From Bacteroidota bacterium (GTDB taxonomy: Bacteria > Bacteroidota > Ignavibacteria > UBA10030 > UBA8401), in assembly GCA_025355705.1 (NCBI GenBank), contig JANXZD010000338.1:1-10107 (forward strand): a stretch of DNA of 10,107 nt, in the 5' to 3' direction. Shown here one piece after another: positions 1 to 8,602 of this stretch. Made by a program: the position numbers and the translations under genes. How positions within the stretch are numbered: position 1 is the first letter of the stretch; the number at the start of each line of letters is the position of its first letter. Below the pieces are notes generated by a model, which searched no databases, had not been told where the DNA came from, and saw only the letters and a list, made by a program, of their open reading frames with translations.

Positions 1-643
1 AATTATCCAGAATCATTAAATATGGCGTATTTGTAATATTTGAAGATAAAAATGTAACATTACTTAAAAATAAGAACCCGGGAGAAGGATCGTTTGATTT
101 TAGTAATGCAATATCTGGAAAATCCGAAGGCAAGCTATATCCTGTTTTCGAAATCAATGCCGGTGATTCATTCACACTGCGTGTTTTTGAAACGATCTCC
201 TCTAATTCTCGTTCAATGCTCGATTTGATGATCGTATTGGACATTGAACGCGAAGAAATGGCAAAGGAATATTCATACGTTCCCACTGCCGAACCCGACT
301 GCACATTTATTCCTTTATTCAGTGTAATTGTGACGGATTCGGATAGAAAAAATGAAAATGTCGGCTGAACAATCATTGTTCGATTATCATCGGAAACGAT
401 TAAATGACCGGTATGAAATCCGCTTAATGATCCCTTTATGGTAATTTCGTTTGACGCTATCGTTTTTTTATCAACAGGTTCACTCAATCTTACGATGATA
501 TTGGTCGACGGTGAAACATATTGCGCCCCTGGCAGCGGATTGAGATATTGAATAAGATGAGGGTAGGGTTTGTTTTGAGCGTAACCTTGTGATATACTTG
601 CGATAAGTAGGACAAGAAAATAAAATCGTATCCGTGTTTTCAT
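1..643 (-). CDS. Secreted Ig-like/arylsulfotransferase-like protein, N-terminal part (cut by left window edge)
   Basis: An uninterrupted reading frame of 214 codons runs from an ATG at 643 to the window edge, so the C-terminus is missing. The start is supported by AGGTG three bases upstream (647-651). Residues 1-23 form a Sec signal peptide: KTRIR, then a hydrophobic core (FYFLVLLIAS), ending in GYAQ. Residues about 28-128 read like a bacterial Ig-like (SbsA/Big_5-type) domain: NPLPGAQYVSPSTNIIVRLS, then EPVDKKTI, then a VQPTFSF strand and a final YEYSFAIS strand. After a polar linker, residues about 186-214 contain PSPGFLFLSN and TPYLMILDN. I associate these with the start of the arylsulfotransferase (ASST) beta-propeller in Bacteroidota/Ignavibacteria proteins with this layout. 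The catalytic His/Arg residues would lie outside the window, so enzymatic function is inference. The gene is probably exported to the periplasm or cell surface, and is divergent from the kinase at 1282. Confidence 0.8.
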   Translation of the reverse strand, partial: MKTRIRFYFLVLLIASISQGYAQNKPYPHLIQYLNPLPGAQYVSPSTNIIVRLSEPVDKKTIASNEITIKGSLSGFHTGHLIVSDDNRTMIVQPTFSFFLSESVTITLNKGINVQSGSAVGTYEYSFAISSRSMSNTIIKSSIERELEEIVSKTRSVNESPALISKTGYSLPSDFPDIALLKSNDPSPGFLFLSNVTFLSSNITNTPYLMILDN

Positions 644-1281
644 ATTCACCTAAATTTTTTTGCGGCAAAATTTAATGATGAAGATATTAAAGGGTACACT
701 TAAATCGATGTTGCACACCAAAACGTAACCTGATCAGTAAGTTAGATACAATTTTTATGCCATGATGAATATTCAAAAACAGATTAAAATAAATAACTTT
801 TTGTTTTTCTTTGTGCACGATTTGCATAGTAAGATGCAATCCTTGCAGACATTACTAAATATTGAAAAATTACATATTCTATGAGATGTACGATCTTATA
901 AAAAAGTTTAATGGAGTTTTCAGGCGAATATTTCTAAAAAAGGAAATGGTGTATCGTCAAAACCTTACCGGAAAATAGCAATGCTATGAGGCTGCTACAC
1001 AATGTTCAATTATTTTAAATTATTATTCGAAGGATCAAACATATATTTCAATGCACGTAATTTTTTCCTTCTCTCCGTACTGTTCCGATTTTTACAATTA
1101 AGTTCTTTTTGTCTGGTTTAAAAGCGTTGGAAGATAGGAGAGGTAGATAACAAGTCTTTCACAATAAACGAATTATTGACACTTGTCTTGAATAGTCCCA
1201 TATTTTAATAAACTGCTGCATTGTTTGAATGGTACCTGCGGTGATTTATTTTAACGACACTAGTACATCGAAGGTTGGGAT
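644..1281. other. Long divergent intergenic region, no gene seen
   Basis: These 638 bases separate the start codons of two divergent genes. All six frames are broken by frequent stops and no RNA gene was recognised. The DNA is strongly AT-rich. It holds the translation signals of both flanking genes, a candidate promoter for the plus-strand kinase at 1176-1204, and a small inverted repeat TTGCAT-6-ATGCAA at 822-839 that could be an operator. Nothing else could be assigned. Confidence 0.6.
1176..1204 (+). promoter_or_regulatory. Candidate sigma70-type promoter for the receiver-histidine kinase gene
   Basis: A perfect -35 consensus TTGACA (1176-1181) is followed after 17 bases by CATATT (1199-1204), which matches the -10 consensus at four of six positions. 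TATTTT two bases further on is an alternative -10 with longer spacing. The site lies about 80 bases upstream of the ATG at 1282, in the correct orientation. AT-rich DNA produces such matches by chance, and Bacteroidota-type sigma factors use a different consensus, so this is tentative. Confidence 0.35.
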
Positions 1282-2376
1282 ATGGACACTCAAAAAAAGA
1301 TTATGATTGTGGATGATGAAATTGAATTCCAAAATTTGTTTTCGATGATCTTATCCAAAGAAGGATATGATGTCATTGTCGCTTCAAATGGTATCCAATG
1401 CCTTGGGTTGGTTGAGAACGTAAATCTCGACCTCATTATTCTTGATGTCAATATGCCCGGTATGGACGGCTATGAAACGATCAAACGATTACGGCAGATC
1501 AAAAAATTCAAATATACACCAATCATCTTCCTTACGGGTGTTGGTACTTCTCCCCATGACATTGATGCCGGTTATTTGCTTGGGGGAAATGAATACTGGA
1601 CGAAACCAATTTCTATTGAAGAATTGGTCGTGCGGGTTCGATCCGTTCTACGCACCGTTGAGGCGGAGAAACAAGTACGAAAATTACAGCAGTCTTTTTA
1701 CTCAATGGTTGTCCATGATCTTCGTAATCCAATCGGAGCTATTCTGGGTTTTACTGAACTCATGCTGGAAGATAAAGATTCCCTTACCAACGAACATTTC
1801 GAAATGATCTCGGAAATTAATACTGCCAGTGTGCATCTATTGCAGATTGCAAAAAACCTTCTGGAACTTTCACAATTTGAATCTGGTGAGTACATCTTGC
1901 AACGCCAAGTTGTATCATTAAACGATTTGGTTCAATCTGTTTCCGATAAATTGAAAGTGATGCGGATTCAAAAGAATATCAATGTAGAAATTCAGGTCGG
2001 AACCGTGGCGTCTCTTACTGTTGATCCGGATCGATTTAAAGAAGTGTTAGAAAATCTTTTTGATAACGCTTTGCGATTTACTCCCATGAACGGGAACATC
2101 TCTATCGTTGCACACCATCATCGACCGCAGAATTCTTCTGAAACAAATTCAGTAAGGATCGAATTTTCCGATACGGGGAGTGGTATCGCCGAAGAAGAAA
2201 TACCAACATTGTTCAATAAAAATAGAATCATGATTCCAAGGTTTCGAAAAGCAGAGACCCGAACAGGGTTGGGACTGGTCATATGCCGGGAAATTATTGA
2301 AGCTCACGGTGGAACGATCAACGTCGAATCAAGCGTCGGAAAGGGATCAAAATTTATTATCTCACTGCCAGAGTGA
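1282..2376 (+). CDS. Soluble response-regulator receiver/histidine kinase fusion
   Basis: This 364-residue cytoplasmic protein has an N-terminal receiver domain (about 5-124) joined directly to a kinase core. In the receiver, the acidic pair is D11/D12, the phospho-acceptor is D55 (ILDVNMPGMDG), with T85 and K108 (WTKP). The HisKA domain (about 134-203) carries the H-box H145 in VVHDLRNP. The HATPase (about 245-363) shows the N-box N262 (NLFDNALRFTP), G1 box D297 (DTGSGI) and G2 box GLGL at 329-332, so the kinase looks catalytically intact. The usual F-box is poorly conserved (LFNKNR at 310-315). There is no transmembrane segment or PAS/GAF sensor, so its input is probably phosphorylation of its own receiver by another kinase. 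That makes it a relay kinase rather than a primary sensor. AAGG at 1271-1274 serves as ribosome binding site. It converges on the hybrid kinase/receiver operon, 16 bases away. The output partner is unknown. Confidence 0.93.
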   Translation: MDTQKKIMIVDDEIEFQNLFSMILSKEGYDVIVASNGIQCLGLVENVNLDLIILDVNMPGMDGYETIKRLRQIKKFKYTPIIFLTGVGTSPHDIDAGYLLGGNEYWTKPISIEELVVRVRSVLRTVEAEKQVRKLQQSFYSMVVHDLRNPIGAILGFTELMLEDKDSLTNEHFEMISEINTASVHLLQIAKNLLELSQFESGEYILQRQVVSLNDLVQSVSDKLKVMRIQKNINVEIQVGTVASLTVDPDRFKEVLENLFDNALRFTPMNGNISIVAHHHRPQNSSETNSVRIEFSDTGSGIAEEEIPTLFNKNRIMIPRFRKAETRTGLGLVICREIIEAHGGTINVESSVGKGSKFIISLPE

Positions 2377-2402
2377 AATCTTCCATAGAGAATCACTCTT
2401 TT
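2370..2402. terminator. Hairpin shared by two convergent genes, both stop codons in the stem
   Basis: AGAGTGA (2370-2376) and TCACTCT (2393-2399) are a perfect 7-bp inverted repeat with a 16-base loop, followed on the plus strand by TTTT (2399-2402). The left arm ends with the TGA of the plus-strand kinase. The right arm begins with the complement of the TGA of the minus-strand receiver, so the loop is exactly the intergenic gap. It could act as a weak intrinsic terminator for the plus-strand transcript. On the minus strand no T-tract follows. The stem is short and the loop large, so termination strength is uncertain. Confidence 0.45.
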
Positions 2403-2773
2403 GCGGAATCACCAACAGTCAATCGTTCTATAGTAGCGATAAGATTCTCGAACTCTATTGGTTTTGTTGCATAGTCATCACATCCAGCCTTAAGAGCTTT
2501 TTGTTTGTCTTCAATCATCGCATGTGCCGTCAGCCCAACGATCGGGATCATGCGTGTCGCATTGTCTGCTTTTAATCGAGTGGTCGCCTCCCATCCATCC
2601 ATAACCGGGAGACTCATGTCCATTAGAATGATGGACGGCTTGTCGGTTTGCGTTTTAGTGATCGCCTCTTGCCCGTTTATCGCTTCAAGAACATCGTATC
2701 CCCTGCGAGTAAGACGACGCTTCAGCATTTCTCGGTTGACATCGTTGTCTTCAACTAATAAAATTTTTTTCAT
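2393..2773 (-). CDS. Single-domain CheY-like response regulator
   Basis: This 126-residue protein is essentially one receiver domain with no output domain. The acidic pocket is E8/D9 (LLVEDND), the phospho-acceptor is D52 (ILMDMSLPVMDGW), with T82 (GLTAHA) and K104 (YATKP), so it should be phosphorylatable. Its sequence resembles stand-alone receivers encoded next to hybrid kinases, with the motif GCDDYATKPI. The start at 2773 is supported by AAGGA at 2782-2786, eight bases upstream. That site lies within the last codons of the upstream hybrid kinase, whose stop is only four bases from this ATG. The two are therefore almost certainly one operon with translational coupling. The likely role is to accept phosphate from the hybrid kinase, or from an HPt protein, and signal by protein-protein contact. 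The specific target cannot be read from the sequence. Confidence 0.93.
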   Translation of the reverse strand: MKKILLVEDNDVNREMLKRRLTRRGYDVLEAINGQEAITKTQTDKPSIILMDMSLPVMDGWEATTRLKADNATRMIPIVGLTAHAMIEDKQKALKAGCDDYATKPIEFENLIATIERLTVGDSAKE

Positions 2774-2777
2774 GTAT

Positions 2778-5700
2778 TCATTCCTTCGTAACTTCTTTGC
2801 GATTGACTTTGGCTTGACTGAAACGTTGTATGGTAACTAATAATTGCTGAGGATCGAACTCTTGCTTTTGGAGTATTCCTACAACTGATCCCGATAATCT
2901 ATCATAATCAGTCTTATTGAGTTCCATTGCAGTGAGGATAAGAATAGGAATTTGAGACCATTGTTCATTCTCTTTCATAAGCTTTAAAAACTCAAACCCA
3001 TTCATCGTCGGCATCATCAGATCAAGGATAATCACATCCGGCAATGACCGCGCAAGAAGAGCAATGGCCGATACTCCTCCATCAGCCGTTTGGATATTCC
3101 ATTTTTCTTTTCCTAAGATTCGTGACAACATATCAAGCTGATTTGGATCATCATCAACAATGAGGATATTCATTAAACGAGATGCTTGCGTATAGCGTTT
3201 GAGCGTCTGTATTATCGTTTCAGGATTGACAGGTTTGATCAAATAATCTTGTGCACCGATTGCGAATCCAAGATTTCGATTATCAATGATCGTATGCATG
3301 ATCACGGGTATTGATTTCAATTCGGGATCGTCTTTCATTTCACGAAGTACTGACCATCCATCCTTTTGCGGCATCATCACATCGAGAATAACTACCGTTG
3401 GTAAAATTTTTCGGGCGAGCGCCAACCCGTCATCGCCATTGCTTACACAATGAACAGCATATCCTTCCTTGAGGAGCGTACGTGTCAGGAGTTCTCGTAC
3501 ATTTGGATCATCATCGATGATCAACACTGTCGATGAGGCTGGTTGTGGCACAATGGGCAAAATATTCCCGGCATGAACTGGATCTGAAGTTGTCTTTTTT
3601 TCCATTTCAAGAGCGATCGGCAAGGTGACCGTAAACGTTGTTCCTTTGTTTGGGATGCTCTGAACTTCAATTGAACCGTTCATCATTTCGCAAAACCTTT
3701 TACTAATCGCAAGTCCTAATCCCGTACCGCCATATTTACGAGTTGTCGAACTGTCCGCTTGTGAAAATTCCATGAAAAGTTTTTTCATCTGTTCTTCGGT
3801 CATTCCAATACCGGAATCCGACACAGCAAAGATCACTACATCATGGGAAAATGTAGTGTGTGAATTATCCATACGTACCGACAATGTAATCTCACCATGT
3901 TCGGTAAATTTACAGGAATTGCTCAACAGATTAAACACTATTTGACGTACCTTGGTATGATCAAGTCGGAGCATGAAGGACTTTTCAGGCTCATGGACAG
4001 TCAATGTATTTGATTTTTTATCAACAAGAGGTTTTATTGTGGCATCGATTTCTTTTAAGAGGTGCTTGAGATCAAACTCTTCAATGAAAAGCTCCATGCG
4101 CCCTGCTTCGATCTTCGAAAGATCGAGAATATCATTGATCAGTGAGAGAAGGTTGTTTCCGGCCATCCGGATCTTTTCAATGTCATTGGTATATCTCTCT
4201 TCACCAACATCGCCCATCTCTTCCATGAGGATCTCGCTGTATCCGATGATCGCATTCAGTGGCGTACGGAGTTCGTGAGACATATTCGCCAGGAAAGAAC
4301 TTTTCGCTTTGCTTGCTTCCATCGCTTGGTCGCGCGCTTCTGCTAATTCAATGTTCTTTTTTTCGATGATCGAGAATTGTGTTCTGATTTGCTCTTCGGC
4401 CTGTTTCCTGTTGATCGAATGCGATATTTGATTCGAGACGAATTCCAACAATTGGAGATCCGCAAGTTGATAGCAATGCGGATCGTTGTAGCTTTGAACC
4501 ACGATTGCACCGAATACATGATCTTCCATCTTCAGCGGTGCACCAAGCCATAATGCACTTGGCGAGCCGATAATGATAATGTGACCCTGTCGTTCGAGTT
4601 CATTGCATGTCTCAATAGTAGCGTATAATGATTTCCCGTTTCGAATGATGTAATCAGTCAATCCTTTTCCCAGTAAACGGGGTTGCGGAGCCGGATCTTC
4701 TTCATCAATAAAATAAGGAAAGGAAACCAAACCGGAGCGGTCGTCATAAAGCGCTATATAAAAATTTTTAGTATTAACGAGTTTGCTGAGGCCGGTGCGT
4801 ACCGATGCAAAGAAATCTTCATTTTTCTCGGTGGTCGTAGCAGCATGAGCAATATCGTATTGAACCTGCCGGACTAGTTCTATGCGTTTTTGTTCTGTAA
4901 TATCGCGGAGGATACCGACCGCATGCCATTTTTCTTTCAGTTGAACGGCTGAAAGAGAAAGGGCTACTTCGATCTCCGAATGATCTTTTCGTTTGGCCTG
5001 TACTTCGAGTGTCTTGCCGATAGCAGATCCGGTACCGCTCACTTGAAAAATCGGAAAGGCAGCGTTATGGGCTCCGTGGAACCGCTCCGGAACGATGAGT
5101 GCATGGAGATTCGAGCCGATTGCTTCTTGTTCACTCCATCCAAAAATTTTTTCCGCTGCAGCATTCCAGAATGTGATGATTCCGGAATTATCGATCATCA
5201 AAATTGCGTCTTGGGCAGATTGCGTGATCGCTTGAAATGTCCTTTGTTGGTCAATCAATAATTGCTCAGATTTTTTCCGATGGGTAATATCTCGCCATGC
5301 AGTTAAAAACATCTGTTCGTTCTTGTAGTCAACAATCGTACTGGAAACCAGAAGTGTTTTTGTAGTTCCGTCTTTGCTTTGGATCGTTGTTTCAATATCA
5401 TGCGTTTGTTGTTCTTCAAGAAGAATCTTCAGTCCATCGAGAGCCACTTGACGTTGCTCTGCAAGGGGATAGATCAAGACAGAGAAATCCTTAACACCAT
5501 TTGCTTCTTCTTTTGTGTACCCGAGAATAGCTTCTACTGTAGAATTATAGATCTCAAAATGTCCGTTTTTATCACTCAGAGTGATACCTTCGCCGATGGT
5601 CTCGATAATTGCCTCCATCGATTTTGCTCCCTGCAGAATTGCATGCTGCAGATCTTTTAACGCAGTGATATCTTGAATGGTTGTGCGGATACCAATGATT

Positions 5701-7148
5701 GCACCTTCGGCATTTCGGAGGATCCGGTCTTCCACAATCACCGGAGTTGTACTTCCATCTTTTCGAAGATAATTGCGTTCAGACGACTTGCTTGGGGGTT
5801 TTTTGCCTGAAAGTTTTTCCATCACTGATTGGCGTGAAATTTTTTCGTCAGAAAGGAACTTCCATACGTATTGACCGATCATCTCTCTATCCGAATACCC
5901 CAGCATTTCAAGTTCGGTATGATTCACTCGAGTGATGCGCCCTTCCGAATCAATTTCATGATAGCCAACCGGCGCGTCATCAAACATCTCTTTAAATTTT
6001 TTTTCATTTTCCTTCGCCAACACTTCGATCTGTTTTCGTTTCGAGATGTCGCGGAAAATGCTTAGCAGGTTTGTCGATTCATTTTCTGTCTCGATAAACG
6101 CATTGGAGATCTCAACCCATAGATGGCGGCCATTCCATAATGTCAATTCTCTCTCCATTAAATGATCGAGAGAGTGTGTCTTGACTCGTTCCAGGTTCGA
6201 CGGTTGAAATTTTTCTTCTTGGATGGCGGAAGGAAAAATAACAGTGAACGGAAGACCGATAAGCTCTTCAGCTTTCTTGTTCACGAGTGTACAAAAAGCT
6301 TCGTTGACAACAAGGGTGATTCCATTGGCATCGGTCAATCTCATTCCATCCTTTGAACTATCCCACACAGATCTGAATTGAAGTTCAACACGCCGGAGGG
6401 CACCCTCAGAATTTTTTAGCGCTTTTTTGCGCCTGTTGTATTTTTGAGCAAAAAAGATATACCCAATCATCAAGAGGCTCCAAATACCCAAGATAATTTT
6501 GGCAGCGTTAAAAACATGCTTGTTTCTCATTGCAATAAATTCATTCATCGGCACTGTAACGCTGATTCCGCAAATATTTTCTTTCTCTTTATCAGCCCAT
6601 GTCGCGTGGCAATTGATGCATCGTTGATTGACCACCAACGGGCGGAAAATACGCATGGATGGATTTGTGCCGATCTGCTGAATGCTAACAATCTCCACAG
6701 AATTGGCTGTTGGATTCAAAAAATTTCCCAGCTCCCAATTGTCAGGCCGATGATCAGCAATGGTAGAATTTATTGATACCAGCCGACCGGAAATTTCAGA
6801 AGAAGATACATTGCGATTCTCGAATAAATGGAGGGCAATAGCTGGATTTACTTTGGTAAGGCCTTTGAATTTTTGATTTGTCGTACTTCGAATGTTTTCT
6901 TGATAATTTGGGGGTAATTCTTTCGTCGTGATATAGAGATCAAGATCGGTGATATCCCAATGGTTAAGCAGTAAATTTTTTTCTATAAAAGCGACCGCCT
7001 GTGAATGAGCTACAGCGATCGTGTCTGCCTCTTCCGATTTGAAAATATAAAAAGTGAAGAGAACGGCAATGAGTGTTCCGGTGAGAATGACCCAAAACTG
7101 ATTTGAGGAGAACTGAAGGTCTGAAAATATTTTTTTCATGGTGAGCAA
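2778..7148 (-). CDS. Giant membrane hybrid sensor kinase: haem-c DUF3365-like sensor, 4 PAS, GAF, HisKA, HATPase, 2 receivers
   Basis: This is a 1456-residue protein. The transmembrane helices at about 18-36 and 216-234 enclose a roughly 180-residue periplasmic domain resembling DUF3365 (Tll0287-like). It contains the haem-c motif CINCH (177-181, bases 6606-6620) and a further Cys193. Cytoplasmic order follows: PAS at about 251-370, 383-497, 510-623 and 634-753, several ending in a DIT or DIS motif; GAF at about 760-912; a coiled coil to 947; HisKA with H958 in SHELRTPLN; HATPase with N1077, G1 box D1111 (DSGIG) and G2 box at 1140-1146 (GGTGLGL). Receiver 1 has D1212-D1214, acceptor D1256 and K1305. 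Receiver 2 has D1332-D1334, acceptor D1376, T1406 and K1428, with Gln in place of the usual Pro after the lysine. All catalytic residues appear present. No Shine-Dalgarno is visible at 7148 or at the alternative ATG at 7139 (MKKIF), which is an equally plausible start. The gene is first in an operon with the receiver at 2393-2773. The sensed signal (redox state, O2 or NO) is inference from the haem motif. Confidence 0.93.
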   Translation of the reverse strand: MLTMKKIFSDLQFSSNQFWVILTGTLIAVLFTFYIFKSEEADTIAVAHSQAVAFIEKNLLLNHWDITDLDLYITTKELPPNYQENIRSTTNQKFKGLTKVNPAIALHLFENRNVSSSEISGRLVSINSTIADHRPDNWELGNFLNPTANSVEIVSIQQIGTNPSMRIFRPLVVNQRCINCHATWADKEKENICGISVTVPMNEFIAMRNKHVFNAAKIILGIWSLLMIGYIFFAQKYNRRKKALKNSEGALRRVELQFRSVWDSSKDGMRLTDANGITLVVNEAFCTLVNKKAEELIGLPFTVIFPSAIQEEKFQPSNLERVKTHSLDHLMERELTLWNGRHLWVEISNAFIETENESTNLLSIFRDISKRKQIEVLAKENEKKFKEMFDDAPVGYHEIDSEGRITRVNHTELEMLGYSDREMIGQYVWKFLSDEKISRQSVMEKLSGKKPPSKSSERNYLRKDGSTTPVIVEDRILRNAEGAIIGIRTTIQDITALKDLQHAILQGAKSMEAIIETIGEGITLSDKNGHFEIYNSTVEAILGYTKEEANGVKDFSVLIYPLAEQRQVALDGLKILLEEQQTHDIETTIQSKDGTTKTLLVSSTIVDYKNEQMFLTAWRDITHRKKSEQLLIDQQRTFQAITQSAQDAILMIDNSGIITFWNAAAEKIFGWSEQEAIGSNLHALIVPERFHGAHNAAFPIFQVSGTGSAIGKTLEVQAKRKDHSEIEVALSLSAVQLKEKWHAVGILRDITEQKRIELVRQVQYDIAHAATTTEKNEDFFASVRTGLSKLVNTKNFYIALYDDRSGLVSFPYFIDEEDPAPQPRLLGKGLTDYIIRNGKSLYATIETCNELERQGHIIIIGSPSALWLGAPLKMEDHVFGAIVVQSYNDPHCYQLADLQLLEFVSNQISHSINRKQAEEQIRTQFSIIEKKNIELAEARDQAMEASKAKSSFLANMSHELRTPLNAIIGYSEILMEEMGDVGEERYTNDIEKIRMAGNNLLSLINDILDLSKIEAGRMELFIEEFDLKHLLKEIDATIKPLVDKKSNTLTVHEPEKSFMLRLDHTKVRQIVFNLLSNSCKFTEHGEITLSVRMDNSHTTFSHDVVIFAVSDSGIGMTEEQMKKLFMEFSQADSSTTRKYGGTGLGLAISKRFCEMMNGSIEVQSIPNKGTTFTVTLPIALEMEKKTTSDPVHAGNILPIVPQPASSTVLIIDDDPNVRELLTRTLLKEGYAVHCVSNGDDGLALARKILPTVVILDVMMPQKDGWSVLREMKDDPELKSIPVIMHTIIDNRNLGFAIGAQDYLIKPVNPETIIQTLKRYTQASRLMNILIVDDDPNQLDMLSRILGKEKWNIQTADGGVSAIALLARSLPDVIILDLMMPTMNGFEFLKLMKENEQWSQIPILILTAMELNKTDYDRLSGSVVGILQKQEFDPQQLLVTIQRFSQAKVNRKEVTKE

Positions 7149-7497
7149 TGGATTGCGCAGCGATACTCAATCAGTACAACAATCAATTCACGCACGTGCT
7201 TACGGAAGAATGGCTTCACACTAAAACGTTAAAAAACTATTCCAATAACAATGCAATGTATTAAAGTTTATTGCCTGGAGCAACTTTTTTCCCACCGTCA
7301 ACTAGAAGTGCTGCAAATTCTCCAGTCAAATTGAGTTGTTATGCTCATTCAATCTTAGTTCTTCTAAAGACGCAAACTGTAATGAAAGATTTCAAGGCAT
7401 TTTCAACCTCACTCGGAAAAAAAAGATCGTAACAAAGCCTACCTTTCCGGCTGTTGTGTTGAACATGTAAATGACCAAGGAATCATTCGGCTGACGA
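7149..7497. other. Intergenic region upstream of the hybrid kinase, no gene seen
   Basis: These 349 bases lie between two minus-strand genes and have no credible reading frame. The right part follows the stop of the DUF4421-like gene and contains, on the minus strand, a run of eight T (about 7418-7425). No strong hairpin sits directly in front of it, so I do not call a terminator. The left part should hold the promoter of the kinase operon. TTGAC-like and AT-rich hexamers occur, but none has convincing spacing. Confidence 0.5.
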
Positions 7498-8544
7498 TTA
7501 TTTCATTACTATTCTTTCAACGTTATCGATAATATCACTGAGAATTGTCGGTGCATCAAAACGAACACCGGTAAATATATGGTATGTGAATCGGCTTCTT
7601 GTAATGACTGTTGAGGATGTATTTTGATCGTAGGATGCATCCGATACCATTATCTGACTTCCTGTAAAGAAGCGTTCAGAATTGTATCCGAATGCGAGTG
7701 AACCATCAATTTTTTTTATAAGATTTATCTGATCACTTTTTATTTCTCCACCGGGAAGTCTGGTTAATAATTTGGTGATAATTATCCCCGAACCCGGAAC
7801 CACTCCTGCCGATACATAAAAATGTTCCTTGATGACAATTGTGTAAAAGTATCCCAACGAAAATAGAAGCTCTATGTTATTTGATTTTTGAGAACTGTTC
7901 AGACCCGTAAGATTCACTCTATTATCGACAATATAGTAATCATAGGATAGTGATGGGATGAACGATCCGGCACTGTTCAACTGTTGCTCTGTTTGAGTGC
8001 TTAACGAATGAGTGGAGAAATTCTCGTTGAATTTATATGCAGTGTATCCATGGAAATCCTGATAGAGTAAATCGGGAAATTGAAGATATGGGTCAGTACC
8101 CTTGACCCAACCGGAGACGAAATCACCGGTATTATTCAAATAGTAGCCTTTGATGTTTGAATATGAGAGAGTTTGCATCCAGTGACTGAAATTCAAACCC
8201 AATGAAAACGCTGTACTATTTGTGTTTCCTTTTAATATGTTATCATCATTCCCCGGCAAAAAATCCGGAGCAAAATTGATAGAAAATGAAATCCAGCGAT
8301 AATTTACAGATAGCCGTAATGCAATGTAGTCATTTGGTTGCAGATCATAGAATTGTGAACTTTTTACTTTAAACCCTATCATATCATCGTTCACGCTGAT
8401 TTTCATTGTTATGTACTTGTCCAATGTTTCAATGTACTTCATTTGCTCATGAACAATCATGCCCGTATCGTTATCTTGGGCGCTGCTAAAAACGGAAAAA
8501 ATTACTATCAACGTCAATAAACTGATATTTCGCTGGAGAATCAT
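7498..8544 (-). CDS. DUF4421-like outer-membrane beta-barrel protein
   Basis: This 348-residue protein has a signal peptide at 1-22 (MILQRN, then a hydrophobic SLLTLIVIFSVF segment, then SSAQ). The remainder is rich in alternating aromatic/hydrophobic strands and has no internal hydrophobic helix, as expected for an outer-membrane barrel. Three patterns suggest the Bacteroidota family DUF4421: LRLSVNYRWISFSINFAP at about 77-94, a lone KG before a beta-rich stretch ending NIKGYYL, and a C-terminal FTGVRFDAP motif. The family has no established biochemical role that I know of. The start at 8544 is well supported by AAGAGGAT at 8548-8555, three bases upstream. The gene lies 349 bases from the downstream kinase operon in the same direction, so co-transcription is unlikely. 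An inverted repeat about 60-75 bases upstream (8603-8620) may be regulatory. Substrate and function are unknown. Confidence 0.88.
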   Translation of the reverse strand: MILQRNISLLTLIVIFSVFSSAQDNDTGMIVHEQMKYIETLDKYITMKISVNDDMIGFKVKSSQFYDLQPNDYIALRLSVNYRWISFSINFAPDFLPGNDDNILKGNTNSTAFSLGLNFSHWMQTLSYSNIKGYYLNNTGDFVSGWVKGTDPYLQFPDLLYQDFHGYTAYKFNENFSTHSLSTQTEQQLNSAGSFIPSLSYDYYIVDNRVNLTGLNSSQKSNNIELLFSLGYFYTIVIKEHFYVSAGVVPGSGIIITKLLTRLPGGEIKSDQINLIKKIDGSLAFGYNSERFFTGSQIMVSDASYDQNTSSTVITRSRFTYHIFTGVRFDAPTILSDIIDNVERIVMK

Positions 8545-8602
8545 TCTATCCTCTTAACAATTGAATAAAACAAACGATTCACAAATATTCTTTTTCAGCA
8601 AG

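Noticed and set aside
480..668. 62-codon minus-strand frame at the left end
   Set aside because: It overlaps in another frame the signal-peptide region of the much longer open frame 1-643, which has a ribosome binding site and clear protein features. The short frame has none.
3973..6776. Several plus-strand frames of 64-110 codons
   Set aside because: All lie antisense inside the continuous 1456-codon kinase gene, whose domain structure is unmistakable. None has its own recognisable domain.
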